Shown in pieces: positions 1-4,820 of a DNA stretch of 5,486 bases. Source of the stretch: JANNGZ01 sp031404155 (GTDB lineage Bacteria > Pseudomonadota > Gammaproteobacteria > Burkholderiales > Burkholderiaceae_C); NCBI GenBank assembly GCA_031404155.1, contig JANNGZ010000243.1, positions 1 through 5,486 of the forward strand, in the 5' to 3' direction. A program made the position numbers and the translations under genes. A model generated the notes under the pieces. It worked only from the letters and a program-made list of their open reading frames with translations, was not told the origin of the DNA and did no database searches. Positions within the stretch are counted from its first letter, which is position 1. Every line of letters starts with the position of its first letter.

Positions 1-142
1 CGAGGTCGATCAGGTCGGGCGCGATGGCCGACACCGCCACCGACGCACCCACCGCGCCGGCCAGGTTGGCGTCGACAAAGCCGCTGTCGATCAGGTTGCG
101 CAGCGCGGCGGTCACGGCGCCGATGGCCAGTGGGGTGCTCAT
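1..142 (-). CDS. DUF4255 / Pvc16-type tail terminator protein, N-terminal part (partial)
   Basis: Only the first 47 residues are in the window; the gene runs off the left edge. The protein begins MSTPLAIGAVTAALRNLI and continues with an Ala/Val-rich stretch ending APDLIDL. The opening 'LAIgaVTAALRnLi' pattern is typical of the DUF4255 (Pvc16 N-terminal domain) family found in extracellular contractile injection systems. Family members such as Afp16 are known or thought to sit at the distal end of the tail, ending tube and sheath growth. The ATG at 142-140 overlaps the TGA of the upstream gene (141-139) as ATGA, so translational coupling is likely and the start is well supported. Its place behind sheath, tube, gp26-like and disordered genes fits eCIS gene order. 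The family call rests on a short N-terminal match plus context, because the rest cannot be seen. Confidence 0.82.
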   Translation of the reverse strand, partial: MSTPLAIGAVTAALRNLIDSGFVDANLAGAVGASVAVSAIAPDLIDL

Positions 143-879
143 TTGGAGGCACCTCGACCGTTCCCGCTGCCGCGCAGGTAGTCGGCCAGCGTGTTGCTGG
201 GCGCGGGCCTTGCGCGCGTGGCCGGTGGAGTCTTCGGCGGCACGGCCGGCGCACGCACCTCGATACGGTCGATGTGCACATGCACCACCGGCGCCCGGGT
301 GGTGGCTGAGGGTGCACGCAACAGGTCGAGCCGCGAGGCCTCGAGCGGCGGCCGCAACGGCGCCTGCGCCGAGTGGTCCGGGCCGCGGCGCGGTGCCGCC
401 GCGTTCACATCCGGCGTGTTCGTGGTGATGCTCGACTCGCGCGCCGCGAAGAGCCGAGCCGCGTCGTGGCGTGCTGGAGGCAGCGGGGCCGCCGCGGCAT
501 GCAACGCCGCGCCGGCACGCGACGCGGCGTTGTCCGCGGGCCGCGTGGCGGTGTCGCGCCAACGCGACTCGCTGCGTGCGGGTGCGCTGGCGGCGGCGGG
601 GCGGGTCGCGGCCGACACCTCGTGCGGCGCGGGGCGGGTGGGCTCGTGCTGCGCGCCCGGCAGCGCACGCGGCGCGGTGGTCATTGCCTCGCGCATCGGC
701 CGCCCGGTCGCCGCCGCCGCTGGCCGTGCCGTTGCCGCGAGATCTTCGCTGACCTCCAGCGTTGCTGCGGACGCCGCATCGCCCACGCCAACACGCGGTG
801 CGTAGTGCGGCGCCAACGCCGGCCGCAGCGCGGGCGCCTGGCCCAGGCGTTGTACGGCGATGCGGCTGAACAGGTCCAT
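139..879 (-). CDS. Disordered Ala/Pro/Arg-rich eCIS accessory protein with conserved ends
   Basis: This protein of about 246 residues has no recognisable globular enzyme domain. Three parts can be seen. The N-terminus (about residues 1-30) reads MDLFSRIAVQRLGQ followed by APALRPALAPHYAP. A long linker (about 30-190) is low in complexity and rich in Ala, Pro, Arg and Thr, so it is predicted to be disordered. Near the C-terminus (about 198-210) a beta-strand-like motif, VVHVHIDRIEVRA, is followed by Pro-rich residues and a short LADYLRG helix. From memory, similar 'V.IxRIEVRA ... LxDYLR' endings occur in hypothetical proteins between the gp26-like and DUF4255 genes of other eCIS loci. A scaffold, tether or assembly role is inference only. 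The ATG at 879-877 overlaps the upstream stop as TGATG; a GTG one codon earlier (882-880) is also possible. The stop overlaps the next start by 4 nt. Confidence 0.75.
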   Translation of the reverse strand: MDLFSRIAVQRLGQAPALRPALAPHYAPRVGVGDAASAATLEVSEDLAATARPAAAATGRPMREAMTTAPRALPGAQHEPTRPAPHEVSAATRPAAASAPARSESRWRDTATRPADNAASRAGAALHAAAAPLPPARHDAARLFAARESSITTNTPDVNAAAPRRGPDHSAQAPLRPPLEASRLDLLRAPSATTRAPVVHVHIDRIEVRAPAVPPKTPPATRARPAPSNTLADYLRGSGNGRGASK

Positions 880-1601
880 CACAGCGCCTGCGCCAGTTGC
901 AGGTAGGCGGCGCGCCGGGTCGGCGTGAGCGCCAGCACGTCGGCCTCGCGCCAGCCGTACGCGTGTGCGAGCGCGGCCACGTCGGCAAGGAGCTGCTCGG
1001 CACGGTGGCGCAGCTCACTCCAGAGCAGCGCGGCGAGATCCAGCGGCGCGTTGAAGGCGTGGCCGCAGGCCGGGCAGTCGAGTGCGAAGTCCAGGCTCGC
1101 TTGGGGGTCGATGGCGTCGATTTGCTGCGCCACCGCGGTTTGCATGTCGGCGCTGAGCACCGCGCCCTCGGCCGCGCCGTCGACCCCGATCACACAGCGC
1201 TCGAACAGCGCCCGCGCAAACGCCTCGGCGCTGGCGTTCGCTTGTGCGTTATCGGCAAGCGCCTCCAGGTCATCCGCGCGCGGCGCGCGAAAGTGCAACC
1301 GCAGGCTGCCGTGTTCGATCTGCTGTGGAGTGCCGGCCGCGGCGTCCGCCGCCTCGCTGGTCAAACCGATCCTCGCGCTGTCGACCTCGAAGTCGAGTTC
1401 ATCGGCGCAGCGTGGGCAAACAACCCGCAGCGCGAGCCGGCGGCCGAACCAGCGCTCGCGCAAGCGCAGCAGCGCATGGTTGCACTGGCCGAGCGTGGCG
1501 TTCGGCGCCGCGCCGGCGGCCCGCCCCAGCACACGGTCGCGCGCTGGCGGCGCGAGCGGCAGCGCTTGTTCCCACAGCGCGAGCAATTCGGCGTCGTTCA
1601 A
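879..1601 (-). CDS. T4 gp26-like baseplate hub assembly protein with paired CxxC motifs
   Basis: This 240-aa protein resembles the T4-baseplate/gp26-like family (hub assembly chaperone) found in many phage-tail-like clusters. The best support is the C-terminus: a helical stretch followed by AHAYGWREADVLALTPTRR and then AAYLQL (about residues 212-236), which matches the family's usual 'YGWsExDILaLsPxRRxxYL' ending. It also carries two CxxC pairs, CPRC at 62-65 and CPAC at 176-179, each in a 'CPxC-x-x-x-hydrophobic' setting, suggesting a split zinc ribbon made from distant parts of the chain. The only usable start is TTG at 1601-1599: an in-frame stop lies at 1616-1614 and no ATG or GTG comes between. 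A weak GAGGG lies 10 nt upstream. Its stop overlaps the next gene as TGATG. Known gp26 proteins act during baseplate/hub assembly and are made at low level. The exact role here is inferred from family and context. Confidence 0.83.
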   Translation of the reverse strand: MNDAELLALWEQALPLAPPARDRVLGRAAGAAPNATLGQCNHALLRLRERWFGRRLALRVVCPRCADELDFEVDSARIGLTSEAADAAAGTPQQIEHGSLRLHFRAPRADDLEALADNAQANASAEAFARALFERCVIGVDGAAEGAVLSADMQTAVAQQIDAIDPQASLDFALDCPACGHAFNAPLDLAALLWSELRHRAEQLLADVAALAHAYGWREADVLALTPTRRAAYLQLAQAL

Positions 1602-1704
1602 AGGAGGTGGCCCTCAACGAAGCAATGCAGGCCAGCGCCGGGCCGCTCCCAAGCGGCCTGCGCTCCCCCCGGGGGACGCGAGCAGAGCGAGCTAGGGGCT
1701 GTCA
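1602..1704 (-). repeat. Intercistronic hairpin-rich region between tube and gp26-like genes
   Basis: This is the only sizeable gap inside the operon after the sheath. Positions 1634-1664 form a long imperfect hairpin: inner arms GGCCGCT (1641-1647) and AGCGGCC (1652-1658) pair perfectly around a 4-nt loop, and outer arms AGCGC (1634-1638) and GCGCT (1660-1664) extend the stem. A second C/G-run hairpin lies at 1661-1680, followed by a direct repeat GCGAGC-AGA-GCGAGC (1679-1693). No T-tract follows, so it is not a standard intrinsic terminator. The C-run/G-run followed by a 'gagcagagcgagc' pattern resembles intergenic repeats I recall from Burkholderiales genomes. It may stabilise the upstream sheath-tube mRNA or partly attenuate transcription into the low-copy genes; this is inference. 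Confidence 0.65.
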
Positions 1705-2229
1705 TCACGCGGGTTCCGTGAAGCTCGGCTCGCTCGGCTCCACCACTTCGTAGTCGCGCTCCCAGCCTTCGTTTTCGAGCTTCAGGGTCTGGATCGCGAC
1801 CGCGTTGGCGTTGGCGTCCGCGTCGGGGAAGGCCTGGTACTCGCTGACCCAGCAGCGGTAGATCTTGTAGGCCAGCACCACCTGGCCGGCCTCGTTGTAG
1901 ACCTCCAGGATCACGTCCTTGCGGAAGTCTTTCAGCGACACCTCGGCGCCCAGGCCCGAGCCGTAGTTCCAGACCTTGTTGGCCCACTTCTCGAACTCGG
2001 TGTCGTGGGTGACGCCGCGCTCCAGCGTGATCGCTTCGTACTTGGTGCGGCCGGGGGACTTGCGGCCGGTGCTCGGGTCGCCGCCTTCGCGGTGCTCCAC
2101 CACTTCGGTGCTGCGCTTGAGCGCGCTCACCTTGCTCACCCCGGCCACGTATTTGCCGTCCCACTTGATGCGGAATTTGAAGTTCTTGTAGGGGTCGAAG
2201 CGGCTGGCGTTGACGCTGAACTGGGCCAT
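1705..2229 (-). CDS. Contractile injection system tail tube protein (gp19-like)
   Basis: This 174-aa protein forms the inner tube through which cargo passes when the sheath contracts. It belongs to the phage T4 gp19-like tail tube family used by eCIS (Afp1/Afp5 type). Diagnostic stretches are DPYKNFKFRIKWDGKYVAGV (about 12-31), the KRSTEVVEHREGGDPSTGRK loop (38-57), the YEAITLERGVTHDTEFEKW core (64-82), and the C-terminal AIQTLKLENEGWERDYEV (145-162), all typical of the family. The length is normal. The reading frame stays open far upstream inside the sheath gene, but similarity begins at MAQFSVNASRFDPYKNF, and the ATG at 2229-2227 has AGGAG six nt upstream. It lies 17 nt downstream of the sheath stop. 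Many eCIS clusters carry two or more tube paralogues; only one is visible here, and others could lie to the left. Confidence 0.96.
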   Translation of the reverse strand: MAQFSVNASRFDPYKNFKFRIKWDGKYVAGVSKVSALKRSTEVVEHREGGDPSTGRKSPGRTKYEAITLERGVTHDTEFEKWANKVWNYGSGLGAEVSLKDFRKDVILEVYNEAGQVVLAYKIYRCWVSEYQAFPDADANANAVAIQTLKLENEGWERDYEVVEPSEPSFTEPA

Positions 2230-2235
2230 GAATCT

Positions 2236-2240
2236 CTCCT
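2236..2240 (-). promoter_or_regulatory. Ribosome binding site of the tail tube gene
   Basis: AGGAG on the minus strand, 6 nt before the ATG at 2229 and inside the 17-nt gap after the sheath stop. It fixes the tube start, since the open frame alone would allow a start over 1 kb further upstream. The sheath gene has an equally strong and equally spaced site (AGGAG, 3834-3838), fitting high output of both major structural proteins. Confidence 0.85.
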
Positions 2241-2246
2241 CGAAAG

Positions 2247-3827
2247 TCAGGCAGCCACCTGGCCGGCCATCTGTTGCAGGCGCACGATCACGAACTCCGC
2301 GGGCTTCAGCGGCGCAAAGCCGACATGGATGTTCACGATGCCGAGGTTGATGTCGGCCTGCGTCGTGGTCTCGCGGTCGCACTTGACGAAGTAGGCCTCG
2401 CGCGGCGAGGTGCCCTGGAACGCACCCTGGCGGAACAGGCCCTGCATGAAGGCGCCGATGTTCATCCGGATCTGCGCCCACAGCGGCTCGTCGTTGGGTT
2501 CGAACACCACCCATTGCGTGCCGCGGTAGAGGCTCTCTTCGAGGAACAGCGCCATGCGCCGCACCGGCAGGTACTTCCACTCCGAGGCCAGCGTGTCGGC
2601 GCCGCGCATCGTGCGCGAGCCCCACACGATCGGCCCGGTGTTGGGGAAGCTGCGGATGCAGTTCACCCCCAGCGGGTTGATGAAGCCGTTCTCGGGGTCG
2701 GTGAGGCTGACCTCGGGTGCGAGCACGCCGTTCAAGTTGGCCTCGATGCCCGCGGGCGCCTTCCATACGCCGCGCTGCGCGTCGGTGCGCGCCATCACGC
2801 CGGCCACCGCGCCGGCGGGCGCGAAGGCTTCGGGCCGGCTTTCGCGCAGCGGGTTCGGGCAGCGCACGCGTGGGAAGAAGAGGGCCGCGTTGGCGCTGCG
2901 CGCCACCACGCCGGTGATGTTGGCCGGGGTCACGTCGTCCACCGCGTCCCAGCCGCTGCTGTGGAACGGCGGGTCGACGAGCACCATCGCGCGCCGTTCG
3001 GTGCAGTACGTCACCGCGGCAGTCCAGGTGGTGTTGTTCACATCCGCGCTCGGCGAGAAGGGCGGTATCACCAGCAGGTTGAACAGGTCGGCCTTCTCCA
3101 GCGCAAACAGCCCGAGTTTGTTGCTGCGCATGTTGGCGCCGCTCACCACATGCGCGTCGGTGATCGGGTTGCCGTCGGCGCCGCCGGCGAGCGCGGTGGC
3201 GCTGGCATGGTCGAAGGGGTCGGGTGTGCCAGCAGGCGCCGCGGCGTTGGCGGCCGGGCGCGCGCCGAGCGCCGGCGCGCCGCGGACCAGCCGGCTCTGG
3301 TCGAGCAGCACCTGGCTCGCAAAGCGCGGGTGGCCGCTGGTGCTCGAGAGGTTGAGGTAGGTCTCCACCGTGCCTGAGCCCAAGTCCTTCAGCCGCAGGT
3401 TGAACATGGTGTTGGGCAGGTTGGCATTGACGATCTCGGTCTCGACATCGTGGTCGATGCGGATGCGCAGCCGGTTGCCCCATTCGCCCGGGTTCGCGGC
3501 GGCGAACAGCGCCGCGGCCGGCAGCGCGGGGGTCTGCGCGGCAATGGCGCCGTTGTGCACCCGCACCACCAGCGCGTCGGAGCCGCCGTTGGCAAAATAG
3601 TGCAGCGCGGCGAAGGACATCGGGCAGTCGTTGGCCAGGCCGCCGAAGTGGCGCTCGTAGTCGGCAAAGCTGGTGACACGCACCGGGCTTTTGAGGTCGC
3701 TGTCCACCGGCCCGCGCAGCGCGCGGCCGACAAACGCGGTGATCGATGTGGCGACGCCGGTGATGGTGCGCACGCCGCTGGGCACCTCCTCGATGTACAC
3801 GCCGGGGTAGGAAACAGCCACGGGCAT
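2247..3827 (-). CDS. Contractile injection system tail sheath protein
   Basis: This 526-aa protein polymerises around the tail tube and contracts to drive it through a target membrane. The N-terminus has the classic sheath opening, YPGVYIEEVPSGVRTITGV (residues 7-25), followed by ITAFVGRALRGP. A central 'ALAGGADGNPITD' matches the conserved sheath GG-DG motif. The C-terminal domain (about 440-526) contains EPLWAQIRMNI, FRQGAFQGTSPREAYFVKCD and NIHVGFAPLKPAEFVIVRLQQ, the strongly conserved sheath C-terminal fold that includes the strand exchanged between subunits. The length is close to that of other eCIS and phage sheaths, and no truncation is seen. A variable Ala/Pro-rich stretch (about 183-210) is probably a surface loop. 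The ATG at 3827 is preceded six nt upstream by AGGAG in GAAGGAG. It directly precedes the tube gene, the usual eCIS order. Confidence 0.97.
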   Translation of the reverse strand: MPVAVSYPGVYIEEVPSGVRTITGVATSITAFVGRALRGPVDSDLKSPVRVTSFADYERHFGGLANDCPMSFAALHYFANGGSDALVVRVHNGAIAAQTPALPAAALFAAANPGEWGNRLRIRIDHDVETEIVNANLPNTMFNLRLKDLGSGTVETYLNLSSTSGHPRFASQVLLDQSRLVRGAPALGARPAANAAAPAGTPDPFDHASATALAGGADGNPITDAHVVSGANMRSNKLGLFALEKADLFNLLVIPPFSPSADVNNTTWTAAVTYCTERRAMVLVDPPFHSSGWDAVDDVTPANITGVVARSANAALFFPRVRCPNPLRESRPEAFAPAGAVAGVMARTDAQRGVWKAPAGIEANLNGVLAPEVSLTDPENGFINPLGVNCIRSFPNTGPIVWGSRTMRGADTLASEWKYLPVRRMALFLEESLYRGTQWVVFEPNDEPLWAQIRMNIGAFMQGLFRQGAFQGTSPREAYFVKCDRETTTQADINLGIVNIHVGFAPLKPAEFVIVRLQQMAGQVAA

Positions 3828-3838
3828 GGTTCGCTCCT

Positions 3839-3913
3839 TCAGTGCGGCGCGTGCTCAGGCGCCGGGGTGGTGCCGGCGGGCGCCGGCGGGGTTGATCGCG
3901 ATGAACTTGTCAT
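3839..3913 (-). CDS. Possible 24-aa translationally coupled leader peptide
   Basis: A short open frame begins at ATG 3913-3911, overlapping the stop of the 98-aa gene as ATGA, and ends with TGA (3841-3839) abutting the sheath Shine-Dalgarno sequence (TGAAGGAG). The peptide would be Ser/Thr/Pro/Ala-rich, starting MTSSSRSTPP, with no recognisable domain. The arrangement would let ribosomes pass from the 98-aa gene to the sheath gene without a free gap, so its role may be coupling rather than the peptide itself. The frame is open well upstream, as is common at this GC content, so the overlap could be chance. Low confidence as a real protein. Confidence 0.3.
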   Translation of the reverse strand: MTSSSRSTPPAPAGTTPAPEHAPH

Positions 3914-4206
3914 GGGCCGCTCGGGGCTGTGCGGCGCGAATACAGCACCGTGCCGTCGGCCAGACGCACGCTGCGGATGCGCTGGCGCGCCACCATCGTG
4001 GCCAGGGCCTCTTCCACGTCCAGCAGGCTGGCCTGGATCCCGCGTGCAGGCAGCCACCACTTCAGCACGCCGTCGACCGAGTCGGCCGCGTTCGGGTGCG
4101 CCGCCAGGTGCGCCTCGATGGCCTGCGCCAGCGAGGCCTGCTGCCGCGCTCTTGCGGGGTCCTGTGCGGAGTCCGGCACGGTGCTGAGCGCGTGACGCGC
4201 GGTCAT
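3910..4206 (-). CDS. Small winged-helix-like protein heading the injection system operon
   Basis: This 98-aa protein has no named gene that I recognise. After a polar N-terminus come two helices (about 20-36 and 40-52) with the motif AADSVDGVLKWWLPARG (40-56). A helix SLLDVEEALATMVARQ (60-75) and a beta-hairpin RSVRLADGTVLYSRR (78-92) follow. This helix-helix-helix-wing layout resembles a small winged-helix domain. From memory, short proteins with a similar 'DGVxxWWL' segment occur next to sheath genes in other eCIS loci, so it may be a conserved accessory or regulatory part; both ideas are inference. The ATG at 4206 has a weak AAGG about 8-11 nt upstream. A nearby ATG at 4210 is in another frame. 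It is the first gene after the sigma-54-type promoter motif, with a leader of roughly 70 nt. An overlapping frame on the same strand is open too but lacks domain-like sequence. Confidence 0.74.
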   Translation of the reverse strand: MTARHALSTVPDSAQDPARARQQASLAQAIEAHLAAHPNAADSVDGVLKWWLPARGIQASLLDVEEALATMVARQRIRSVRLADGTVLYSRRTAPSGP

Positions 4207-4288
4207 TCATGGGCCTTGGGTTGCGGCGCCGGTATCGGCGCGGGCGCTTGGCGGGCTTGTGAGGGGAGGGAGTCACCGTCACCCCGTT

Positions 4289-4304
4289 TGCAAATGCAGT
4301 GCCA
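4289..4304 (-). promoter_or_regulatory. Sigma-54 (RpoN) -24/-12 promoter motif for the injection system operon
   Basis: The minus strand reads TGGCACTGCATTTGCA, preceded by C. Against the known sigma-54 consensus YTGGCACG-N4-TTGCW it matches every position except the G after TGGCAC, with exact spacing between the GG (-24) and GC (-12) elements. The expected transcription start is near 4278, giving a leader of about 72 nt to the ATG at 4206. No convincing -35/-10 pair was seen in the same region. Sigma-54 promoters need an AAA+ enhancer-binding activator; none is encoded in the window. The motif match is seen directly; its function is inferred. Confidence 0.6.
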
Positions 4305-4509
4305 GCAAAAACGCAGGCCCATGTGTCGTGCTGCACCCGCCCCAAGAACTGGGGGGTGGGCTTGTGCTGTCGCTGTGCAGCGAGTGTGTCGGCAGGGCCT
4401 TGCGGCTTTCGCGCGGTTCGTTGCGGTGTGGGTGGCGCTTTACCCAGGTGGGGTGGCCGTTACCCGGTGGCTGATGACGACTCGTGTTTGAGCGCGTCGA
4501 TCAACGATG
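4305..4509. promoter_or_regulatory. Upstream region of the sigma-54 motif with two dyad symmetries
   Basis: No coding region is supported here. Two inverted repeats stand out. TCGCTG-TG-CAGCGA at 4370-4383 is a perfect 6-2-6 dyad, about 92-105 nt upstream of the predicted transcription start. At 4334-4358, CACC-CG-CCCCA and TGGGGGGTG form an imperfect dyad around AGAAC, about 56-80 nt upstream. Both distances suit enhancer-binding activator sites, although other uses are possible and neither matches an activator consensus I can name. Near 4442-4471 there are two copies of a TTACCC(A)GGTGG-like sequence. The rest shows nothing I can identify. Confidence 0.35.
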
Positions 4510-4816
4510 GCCACACCCGGGCAGGCGGTGGCGCGGCAAAGCCGCACCCGGGCAGGCCACGGCGTGCGACTGCGGCGGTCGGCCTGCGGCCGACTGCCCT
4601 GTGGTACTCGGCCCCATGGCCCGCCGCCGAACTCGCTACGTTCACTTCGTTCACTGCGCTCGGACAGCCGCGGCGAGTCAGTTTACGAAGCGCGCTGCCG
4701 CGCGCGGCCATGAGCCCTCCGTTCCTCGGCGCCGCACACGCACGCCGTGGCCTGCCCGGGTGCGGCTTTGCCGCGCCACCGCCCGCCCGGGTGCGGCTTT
4801 GCCGCGCCACCGCCCG
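4510..4816. repeat. Inverted-repeat intergenic element (MITE/REP-like)
   Basis: Positions 4510-4568 and 4739-4797 are reverse complements over 59 bp with two mismatches (4523/4784 and 4513/4794). After a 2-bp interruption the pairing extends 7 bp further inward, to 4577 and 4730. The core of about 150 bp holds a perfect GTCGGCC-TGC-GGCCGAC hairpin (4578-4594), a segment of near-repeats (TACGTTCACTTCGTTCACTG, 4637-4656) and the palindrome GCCGCGCGCGGC (4697-4708). No transposase and no clear target-site duplication are visible. Open frames crossing it only translate the repeats. The composition resembles dispersed intergenic repeats I recall from Burkholderiales genomes, which suggests a multicopy family; copy number cannot be judged from one window. 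It separates the transaldolase gene from the injection system operon. Confidence 0.8.
4755..4816. repeat. Perfect 31-bp tandem duplication beside the transaldolase stop
   Basis: Two identical 31-bp units, 4755-4785 and 4786-4816, each contain a small hairpin GCGGC-TTT-GCCGC. A third, inverted copy with one mismatch lies at 4522-4552 in the left arm of the surrounding element. The second unit ends only 4 bp from the transaldolase stop codon, so the hairpins would be transcribed at the 3' end of that mRNA. No T-run follows, so this is not a standard intrinsic terminator. Confidence 0.85.
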
Positions 4817-4820
4817 CCGC

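Noticed and set aside
191..906. Several overlapping plus-strand open frames opposite the disordered gene
   Set aside because: They are Arg/Ala/Gly-rich shadow frames. The minus-strand frame is chained by 1-4 nt overlaps to genes on both sides and ends in recognisable motifs, so it is the real one. It is the least certain such choice because the protein itself is low in complexity.
2274..3377. Long plus-strand open frame of 367 codons opposite the sheath gene
   Set aside because: It lies antisense to a clearly conserved sheath gene. Its His/Arg/Ala/Val-rich translation has no domain signature, as expected for a shadow frame at this GC content.
2230..3483. Upstream extension of the tube reading frame deep into the sheath gene
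   Set aside because: The frame is open by chance in GC-rich DNA. Tube similarity and a good ribosome binding site both place the start at 2229, and the upstream translation is Arg/Pro-rich with no family match.
1..4206. Type VI secretion system or ordinary prophage tail
   Set aside because: The sheath is a single 526-aa phage/eCIS-type protein and not a TssB/TssC pair, and DUF4255 plus the RIEVRA-type protein favour eCIS. The window is too short to exclude prophage neighbours fully.
3839..4345. 168-codon minus-strand frame overlapping the 98-aa gene
   Set aside because: Its upstream part has no domain-like sequence, while the competing frame encodes a helix-wing pattern. Its internal starts were considered and only the last one (3913) kept, as a weak candidate.
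4510..4816. CRISPR array or intrinsic terminator in the repeat block
   Set aside because: There are only two contiguous tandem units without spacers, so it is not CRISPR. Hairpins lack a following T-run, so there is no standard rho-independent terminator.
4510..4816. Complete insertion sequence
   Set aside because: The core is about 150 bp and encodes no transposase, and no clear target-site duplication flanks the arms.
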